64,000 bases of DNA from the NCBI GenBank assembly GCA_034440635.1, contig JAOTON010001942.1:62001-126000 (forward strand). Reading direction: 5' to 3'. The notes under the pieces are model-generated. The model was not told where the DNA came from, did no database searches, and worked only from the letters and a program-made list of their open reading frames with translations. This document shows positions 56,964 to 64,000 of the stretch, one piece after another (the stretch's first letter is position 1; the number at the start of each line of letters is the position of its first letter). The DNA comes from Lepas anatifera. Lineage: Eukaryota > Arthropoda > Thecostraca > Lepadidae. Both the position numbers and the translations under genes were made by a program.

Positions 56964-57496
56964 CATAGGCGGATCCAGGACTGCCAATCCAGGGGCCACC
57001 TTCCGGGGGGCATCCGGACCGAGGGCGCCGCTCTTGGCCGGAAAAATTTATCTGGCGGGCGCAAAATCCTATCGGTGGGCGCATAGGCGGATCCAGGGGA
57101 AAGGGGGCACGTCCCCCGATCGACCCTCGGCGCCCCCTGAAAGGTCGATGGCGCCCCCCTGAAATGTCGCTTCCCACCCCCCCCAGGATGCGAAAGTCGG
57201 CGCCCACCGATGGGATTTGGCGCCCACCTGATAGCTTTTGCCGGTCATAAGTGGCGCCCCCTGTCCGGATGGCGCCCCCCGGTCCGGATGGCGCCCCCCG
57301 GGAAGGTGCCCCCGATCGGCAATCCTGGATCCGCCTATGGGTGGGCGCCGACTTTCACATCGGTGGGGTGGGGACGGGTGGGAAGTGACATTTCAGGAGG
57401 CGCCAACGACCTTTCAGGGGGCACCCTGACCATTTCAGAGGGGGCTGAGGGTCGATTGGGGGTGCCTGCTTCCCTTTGCCCCTGGATCCGCCTAGG
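56964..57496 (+). mobile_element. hAT-type MITE, CATAGGCGGATCC family, host of a nested copy
   Basis: Perfect 8-bp duplication TCTCACGA at 56956-56963 and 57497-57504. The outer element is split at 57082 by an inverted member of the same family. Confidence 0.92.
57082..57339 (-). mobile_element. Nested hAT-type MITE with perfect duplication
   Basis: Ends CATAGGCGGATCCAGG and CCTGGATCCGCCTATG; duplication GGTGGGCG at 57074-57081 and 57340-57347. The empty site reads through in the 16504-16753 copy. Confidence 0.93.
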
Positions 57497-57504
57497 TCTC
57501 ACGA

Positions 57505-58142
57505 ACAAATAAACCAAAGGCAGAAGCCAAAGGCCAGAGGTACTCACAGTGGGGCTCCAGTTCCCAGGCAACTCGATCTCAGCGTCTGTGACGTCACGGG
57601 TCCTCATTCCGCCGCGGCCTTAATCGACCCCTCGCACCGTCCCTCACTACCGTGCTCAATTCACTTCCATTCAACTACGCACCATCCCTCACTACTCCCC
57701 TTCAATTCACGATTCCAACACTCCTCCGCCAGCACGCTTATTAAACCCCAAAATACCTTTACTTAAATTAAATCCGCATACTCCGCGCGGGAGCCACGGT
57801 TATTATCCTGATCAGGGTATCATATGTGACATCGCTAGCATACGCTGCACTGCGGCGATGTAATAGAAAGACCACGAGATATTCACTGCGAGAACATGCA
57901 CCGCGAGATAATTTTGAGGCTTTTGAGTGTCTTCACTATTTTACTATTGCTTTGCCTCATTCTCTTCTTTTTCGCGCCGGAGCAGTGCTGCCAGATAGCC
58001 ATCGAGATAATCCTCCATATTTAGTCCTAGAATCCTCCAGATTCCGCTAGGCTCGGCAGAGAAACTCCGCTTTTCCCGCTAGATCTGCTGTTTTGATATG
58101 TGACCAAACCCAGGGTAATAGAGAACACCAAACCGGGACTTG
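57505..58142. other. No gene recognised
   Basis: Contains a partial GGGTATCATATGTGA motif near 57815, like half of the 20-bp palindrome. Open frames have no recognisable domain. Confidence 0.4.
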
Positions 58143-58286
58143 CATTGGCGGACGCAGGGGGCCATTACGGCCATGTTCCCCCCAAAGCGCTGGAGGGGGC
58201 CAAACTATATTTTTCTCCCAACCCCCCCCAGGAGGAGAGGCAGACATGGGTTTGGCCCCCAAAACTCGGGTCTGCGTCCGCCCCTG
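58143..58286 (+). mobile_element. hAT-type MITE, GGCGGACGC family, perfect duplication
   Basis: 144 bp, starts CATTGGCGGACGC and ends GCGTCCGCCCCTG, duplication GGGACTTG at 58135-58142 and 58287-58294. The shortest member of its family here, lacking the TCTGTCGAGC blocks. Confidence 0.92.
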
Positions 58287-58304
58287 GGGACTTGTACAAT
58301 ATTC

Positions 58305-58664
58305 CAGTAGCAGATCTAGCCGGTTGGTTTAAGAAGGGAAAACCAGAGTCGAAAAGCAAAAAAACGTCACACAGTGAAAAATTGTGCTAAAATAATATGA
58401 CTTGACCGATAATTTGAGGTATTTGATGCAAAAAAACGTCACGGGGTGAAAAATATGGGCTCAAGATACTTTTTTCCTATTCAAGACTCCATATTTATAC
58501 TGAACTTACTGGTTCTGTTTGAAGTTGAGAATTGAATCACCAAAAGCCTGGGGAGGGAGGTCGACCACTTTGGGGGGCGGGTCCTCCTTTTTCCTGTAGT
58601 TTTGCCCCGAGGTTTTCCGTTTGGGGGCAAATGCCTTTTTGCCCCCCCCCTGGATCCACCACTG
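58305..58664 (-). mobile_element. hAT-type MITE (relative of 52894-53403)
   Basis: Starts CAGTAGCAGATCTAGCCGG and ends GGATCCACCACTG; the flanks CAATATTC and CAACATTC match at 7 of 8. Opposite orientation to its relative. Confidence 0.87.
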
Positions 58665-58954
58665 CAACATTCTCTCGGTTCTTTTATTAGAATGCGGAGG
58701 GAGAAGATCGTGATAGACAGATTTAGAGCCAAAACAAACAGTACAAGCATCGCCACCAGCAAACGGGATGGAATGGGGTAGTCTTCAACACTCTGCTGAC
58801 AAGACATTTACCTCTAAAACCAAAAATAATTGCATTTCGGTTTGCTTCTTCCCGCTCTCACAATCTGGTCACAAAACTGTTTTATTCATTCCCGATATGA
58901 CTGAAAATGCATAAAAACTGGGCTGCCAGGCCCTCCTCCCCTGTTCCCCATATT

Positions 58955-59260
58955 CAGGGGCAGACACAGACCCGAGTTTTGGGTGGGGCCAAACCCATGT
59001 CTGCCTCTCCTCCTGGGGGGGGGTGGGACGTGCGATTTGGGTGCTCGACAGACCTAGTATAAGCTACCTCCCAAGTACATGATTGCTCTCCTGGGCGGGG
59101 GGGGAGGGGTGGGAGCGAAGATTTTATTGCCCGACAGACCTAGTGTACCTAAACATCTTTTTCAAAAATGTATCCGGCCTTTGGGGGCAAAAGATAGTAC
59201 GGCCGTCCTTCCAGTGCTTTGGGGGGCCATGACCGGAATGGCTCTCTGCGTCCGCCAATG
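58955..59260 (-). mobile_element. hAT-type MITE, GGCGGACGC family
   Basis: Starts CAGGGGCAGACACAGACC and ends GCGTCCGCCAATG. The flanks CCCATATT and CCCATAAG match at 6 of 8. Opposite orientation to 16095-16500. Confidence 0.82.
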
Positions 59261-59549
59261 CCCATAAGCATGCATATTAGGTACCCGCTTGCAAGTTTTC
59301 AGTTTCGTGGTACCTATATGTAAGACTGGTTTTCCCGTGCCATACTTACGCCATCAGTAATCGTTCAATATCTTTTTGGTCCAGAAAGTTACAAAAGTAA
59401 AATACTAGCACTTGCATGATATTTTTTAGTCTATAAGCTACGGAACCTTATTGATGCTAATATGTCAGCGGATGTTAAGTTTGGGAAGCAACAGGGCCCA
59501 ATAACATAAATCTGGTGCTTTTCAATGAGCAAAATCAAATAGTTTGTGT

Positions 59550-59876
59550 CAGGGGCGGACGCAGACCCGAGTTTTAGGGGGACCAAACCCATGTCTGCCT
59601 CTCCTCCTGAGGGGGTGGGGGAGGGGGTGTGAGGTGCAATTCGGGTGCTCGACAGACATAGTATAAGCTACCTCTCCAAGTACATGATCACCCTCCTGGG
59701 AGGGGGAGGGTAGGGTGGGGTGGCAGCGAATATTTGTTTGCTCTACAGACCTAGTGTAAACAACTTTTTTCAAAAATTTCTCCAGCGTTTGGAGGGCCGG
59801 GCCAAAAGACAGTTTGGCCCCCCTCCAGCGCTTGGGGGGCATGGCCGGAATGCCCCCCCCCCTGCGTCCGCCGATG
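59550..59876 (-). mobile_element. hAT-type MITE, GGCGGACGC family, perfect duplication
   Basis: Starts CAGGGGCGGACGCAGACC and ends GCGTCCGCCGATG, duplication GTTTGTGT at 59542-59549 and 59877-59884. It shows the uninterrupted family structure at the point where 16095-16500 carries the LINE scrap. Confidence 0.93.
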
Positions 59877-59884
59877 GTTTGTGT

Positions 59885-62149
59885 CATGCCATTGATGCGT
59901 TGCCAATGACACCAATCCCTTTCTGTGAAGTCATAAAAGCATGACGTTCCATACCAGACCCAGTTCCCCTATATATTTAATTCCCCCAAGTCTCAGGGTC
60001 ACCCCACCCGCACCTGCTGAGTCGGGGCGGTGGCGTCGGCAGCGGGAGAGGAGGGGAGGGGGAGAGGGGCCCACCACCCACCGCTGGGGAGAGGGGCCGG
60101 GCAGATACCAAGGGGATACGTGCTACCTTCGCTTCAGTGGCCTTCAAGGCCAGTGATAGGGTTTTCCAGCCGCCCAGAAATCGGTAAACTTACCCAATGA
60201 AAAGGAAGCCGTCAGTCTGGGAACCAACGGGATTTCTGTAGTGTAGAGACCGACATAGACCTGCCGCCCGAGGTAAAAGGGGGTGGAGCAGGCAAAATCT
60301 GTACTAACGATCTTGAAAGAGAGTTGCAGGGGCAGTCATCAACACTAATGTGATCATTTCCGTAAGTGCATACTGGCAAAGTAGGACAAATAGAGAAACC
60401 CACATTGAGCTTCAATTCGTTTGGGGATTTGTTTTGCAGAATTCACCTAGGGAAAGTGGGGGAAAGTGCCCATATAGGGGGAAAGTGCCCATATTACGCA
60501 CAGTGCCTAATGACGCACGATCTCAAGAAAAATACCCTTAGACGGCAGCATAATCGAAATCCAGTCAGCTGACTATGTTTACCACGCTCGACGGTCTTTC
60601 GTTGCTGCATCGGCAACGTGTTCAGACGTTTAACCCTATTTCCGGCGGGGGCTAATATTGCCCCCTTCGGTTTTCAGAATATCTCCGAAACGGCTTGCGA
60701 TAGAACTTTGAAACTTCCTGACTTTTCCTAAAACTAGTACGGCAGGTTTTCTGAATTTTCAGATTATATATTTACCAGGGGCGGAGCTATGGCTGGTTTT
60801 GAGGTTCTATCCACAAACCAGTATTATCGTATGCGATGGGTTCTTTGAAAGGAAGCCGTCTCTGCTGATCCTGATACCAGTTATATGGTTTTATTATATC
60901 ATTTTTATGTGAGATGATATGCATTACAATTGTCACTATTTGCATTCATAGGGGGGTTACGCAGTTCAAAATGGGAGAATGTTATCAGAAGGACTAACGT
61001 TGTAAGGGAAGACTGCTTCAGCTGGGGCGAATACAATTGGGTATATGAAAATTCAAAATAGTTATAAAATTGTTACCAGGCTGTCCAGTCACTACACATT
61101 TTCAAATGCATATTCCCAGCCAGTATTACCGCCACGACTCAATATCGTTGTATATTGAAATGTGTTTCATACCCCCCCCCCGGCAGAGTCCTTGATCCGC
61201 CTATGTACCCCTTTCCAGAGTCCATGGAGGTAAAATTATCGAAATAAATTTCACCTAGTGAGGGACTTATACTATGCATACCACTGCATATTGTTGGTAT
61301 GCATTTTACCCACTGTTTTACCTTACTGCATCCCCTGATGAGTTTTATTTTTCTCATTTATTTATGTGTGAGATTCCAGGTATATGACGGCTTCTAATCC
61401 GGTAACAAAACTTTTAGGTTGTATATATTTTAGTCTGGTCCTGGAACTGCCATTGAATTTCGAATGTTTGGTAACTCGAGTATATGAAATTTTTGGTCAA
61501 TTATTTTTAAATCTGAACTGTTTTGTGAAATCTACAAAGAGACAAGGGTTATGGAAAATCTAAAAATACACAAAATTGTATATTTTGACGACCTTCCTTA
61601 AAAATCAAAATTTTGAAACTTTTTTTCAAAATAAAGTTTGGTTAGGGGAATCTTAGATTTTTAAATGGCCGGTTGATTACAGATCTGGGGGCCTTTCCCC
61701 TGCCAAATGTCCTGGTTAAGTGGGCGGACGTGGTTTAATTCGAGTGTTTGATGGAAGGAAGTTTTTCTGAAAGTCGTGAAAAATGACATCTTGTTAATTA
61801 CAATGCCTCGCGTTTCATCGCTTACTAAGCATTCATTTTGTTCAGGGATTTTCACCTACAGCGACAAAACGTACAGAAAGGAACAGTCCTTCGATGTTTT
61901 AAGGTTGTTTTGATTATGCACAGCAGGATTGAGCTCAAATACTGAAAAAACAAGATTGTGCGTCTTTAGGGTATGGGCCCTAATTACGCTCAAATCCAGT
62001 GTTCCTTATCGCTCACACGTCAAATTTGACATTAATTCTGGATTAAAATTATTTTTTTTAGAAACAAATTGCAATCCTGTTAAACAAACCATTTTTTATC
62101 CACCTCTGTCACATTTTCAACCATAGGCGTCACCAGAAATGCCATTAGG
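59885..62149. other. No gene; isolated transposon termini
   Basis: A TTAACCCTATTTCCGG left terminus followed by GGGGGCTAATATTGCCCCC lies at 60629-60665 (TTAA-element type). CAGGGGCGGAGC (60776) and CCTTGATCCGCCTATG (61190-61205) are hAT-like ends, but their flanks do not match. GGGAAAGTGCCCATAT is duplicated at about 60460-60495. No protein domain recognised. Confidence 0.45.
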
Positions 62150-62720
62150 GCTATGAATATATAATGATGTCCAAATTAGCTGCGAGGGACCCGCAGGTTT
62201 ATGCATGGTCAATGTTCAACAAGACGGGAGATGGCCCAACATACACGTAGGAACTGGGGGGTCACTGGATCCCCTCCTCCCCTCCCACCACTTCTCTGCC
62301 GTGGGCCCCCTGGATGACCACAGATTTTAACTGTAATATGTAATATGAAATAAACGGACCAAATAGCTTATCTGAGGGACCTGTTTAGGCAATCTGGCGG
62401 CTCGCTGGGTTTGTCTGGGGGTACCTTACCTGACCTGGGGCCCTCTGGACTGGCCTAATACAGTATGAGCCGATCAGGGGCACCCTGAGCTTGTGTTGGC
62501 CTCCTTAAACTGGCTTGTCTGGGGCCTCTGAGCTGTTTTGATAGTAATTCTTTTCTAAACCCCTGACCTGACCTTGGACTTCCTGAGTTGGGCTTATGGC
62601 CCATGAGCTGATATGGTGTCGCTGAGTTGGTGTTTTAGATCTCAGAGCGTTTAGAGTCCTATTGACACCAATGATTGACTTTAAATTCCTCCACAAAATG
62701 GGCCCCCTTTGGTACCCTCT
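62150..62720 (+). repeat. Degenerate tandem array, CTGGGGNCCTCTGAGCTG-like
   Basis: Loosely repeated GGGGCCTCTGAGCTG/GGGACCTGTTTAGG-like units of about 25-30 bp, related in style to 51830-52560. Poorly preserved. Confidence 0.45.
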
Positions 62721-62859
62721 GGACTGGGCCCCATCTAAGCGATTGACGCCACTTTTTACACGTGTTTTTTTCTCGGTGTTCAAATTGACCCACCCCTACA
62801 CCACTATTCCCAAACCTTTTGCTCTGCCCTTATTCCAGCCCCTGTCTTCACCAAACAGA

Positions 62860-63356
62860 AGGAGGATGAGATCGCAGCGAGACTGGAAGGACTGCCAAAA
62901 ATCGGAAATCGGGTGTGGCGTTACCGTGGGCGAGATAAGAGCTCTAGTGCACGACTTTAGCGTAAATAACAAGAAGCCCATTGCATTCGTGTGAGGTCAA
63001 GCTGCCAGGCAGTGGTTGAGTGGGTTTCTAAAGATAAATCTAAAACTCTCCGCGCGTCAAGGCGAGAAGCTAAACTATGCCCGGAGGCAAAAAATGAACC
63101 GGGAAGTCATGAAGGAAAACTGGAACCTTCTTCACCAGCGCATGGTCAAACTAAACATTTGGACAAGCCAGAATGTGAATTCAATGCCGACGAGTCAGGC
63201 GTGCAAATGACGCTGGGTAAAGCGCCCAAGGTCATTGCCTGCAAAGGATATAAACGCGTTTATCAGCAGGTACCAGCTGAAGAGGCGGAGACGGTGTCAA
63301 TTATGGTAGATGGGAATGTTGGGAATGCGCCGCCGTATTTCCGTGCCTTCGTCAGC
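62860..63356 (+). pseudogene. pogo/Tigger-like transposase remnant
   Basis: In one frame, after an in-frame TGA at 62992, RQWLSGFLKINLKLSARQGEKLNYARRQKMNREVM matches the region linking the CENP-B-type DNA-binding domain to the catalytic core of pogo-like transposases (a W..FLKR.P..LS pattern followed by an AR...N helix). A frameshift near 63160 leads to PECEFNADESGVQMT, the DE(T/S)G box with the first catalytic aspartate, followed by PKVIACKG.KRV and VSIMVDGN.GNAPPY, which match the DDE_1 core. The second and third catalytic residues are missing because the sequence stops at a TTAA-element terminus near 63358. A dead fragment of a Tc1/mariner-superfamily transposase. No terminal repeats identified. 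Confidence 0.65.
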
Positions 63357-63357
63357 A

Positions 63358-63402
63358 ACACCCGAGGGGGGTATTCAAACACCCCCCCATCGGGGCGAGG
63401 GT
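63358..63402 (+). mobile_element. Lone right terminus of a TTAA-type element
   Basis: ACCCGAGGGGGGTATTCAAA then a C-run and GGGGCGAGGGTTA match the right ends of E1 and E3-E5; the tetranucleotide reads TTAC. It cuts off the pogo-like fragment. Confidence 0.6.
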
Positions 63403-63511
63403 TACGACCGATCGGAGCGGGGCACTTTGAACACGAATGGGGGGATTGAATTTTCCGCACCACCACCTCCCCCTCGGACCCGCCTCTAGTGCAAATAATG
63501 ATGCTGGAGCA

Positions 63512-64000
63512 CAGGGGCTCCACCACGGGGGCGGGGGTCGGGGGGACGCGTCCCCCTCAACTTTGGTGAAGGAGGACAGTCCCCCAACTTTCAGCTGGAG
63601 GCCCTCCCCGAAAAAACGATAATTTCACAGTAAAACGCATAACGAAAGACAACTCGGCCTGTTAAAGGCCATGGTAGCTATAGAGGAGGCCCTGGCAGTG
63701 ATATAGGAGGCCCTAGTGGCGATACATGGGGCCCCTTTGGCGATAGAGGAGGTCCTGTTGGCGATAGAGGAGCCCCCGTTGGCAGCAACAAGATGTCCTG
63801 ATGACAGTAGAGGAGGCCCTATTGGCCAAATAAAAGGTCCCGATGGCCATAGATGAGGCCCTAGTGGAGATAGAGGAGGCCCTGGTAGCAGCAGAGGAGG
63901 TCCTTTGTCATAAGATGAGGCCCTGCTAGCGATAGAGGAGGCCCTAAGGTTGATCCAGAAGGCCCTAAGAGCGATCAAGGAGGACCTTGAGGGCGATTCA
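63512..64000 (+). mobile_element. hAT-like element with 21-bp minisatellite (copy 2, cut by window end)
   Basis: Begins CAGGGGCTCCACCACGGGG and follows copy 1 (10083-11048) through the ACGATAATTTCACAGTAAA block into the 21-bp array, nearly unit by unit. The right end lies beyond the window, so the duplication cannot be tested; the left octamer is CTGGAGCA. Confidence 0.75.

Noticed and set aside
60776..61205. One hAT element spanning both hAT-like ends
   Set aside because: The flanking octamers ATATTTAC and TACCCCTT do not match and the termini pair poorly.

Overview
This window looks like accessory, transposon-filled DNA from an animal nuclear genome. I infer a metazoan, most likely an invertebrate, because L1/Tx1-like and CR1/jockey-like LINEs, hAT, piggyBac-like, pogo-like and CACTA-like DNA transposons and a tRNA-headed SINE occur together. 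The species cannot be fixed from the sequence alone. I found no convincing host protein-coding gene, no rRNA and no intact tRNA gene. Most long open frames are by-products of GC-rich tandem repeats or fragments of transposon proteins.

Layout. 1-5 kb: single-copy-like DNA, then a decayed piggyBac element (1925-3827) with transposase remnants split by a small hAT element. 5.3-9.4 kb: a 1.2 kb TTAA-flanked element rich in AGGTCA, then a 5'-truncated L1/Tx1-like LINE. 10-15 kb: a hAT-type element with an internal 21-bp minisatellite, a foldback element and GCACC-rich repeats with a CACTG terminus. 16-20 kb: two abutting hAT MITEs, one carrying a captured antisense LINE scrap, and a CR1/jockey-like LINE with a 711-codon open frame. 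20-29 kb: unannotated DNA with a TA microsatellite, an inverted MITE dimer, a SINE and small MITEs. 29.7-32 kb: three TTAA-type elements, two sharing one TTAA. 32.1-40.0 kb: one 7.8 kb hAT-like element with a perfect 8-bp target duplication whose interior is mostly higher-order tandem repeats. 40.1-45.0 kb: a second large hAT-like element with at least three nested layers. 45.9-53.5 kb: a third large element with hAT-like ends, filled by a 375-bp higher-order repeat. 54-60 kb: a cluster of MITEs, several with perfect 8-bp target duplications and one nested pair. 62.8-64 kb: a decayed pogo-like transposase and a second, edge-truncated copy of the 21-bp-repeat element.

The main pattern: terminal-inverted-repeat elements ending in CAG(T/G)GGCGGATCC or close variants, with 8-bp duplications typical of hAT, dominate the window. 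Several large ones carry internal arrays whose subunit core (GGCGCC, often followed by CCTGGAT) resembles the element's own terminal and subterminal sequence. I suggest the arrays grew from subterminal transposase-binding motifs; this is inference. A second pattern is a set of TTAA-flanked elements with dense AGGTCA half-sites (the nuclear-receptor core) and a GC hairpin near one end.
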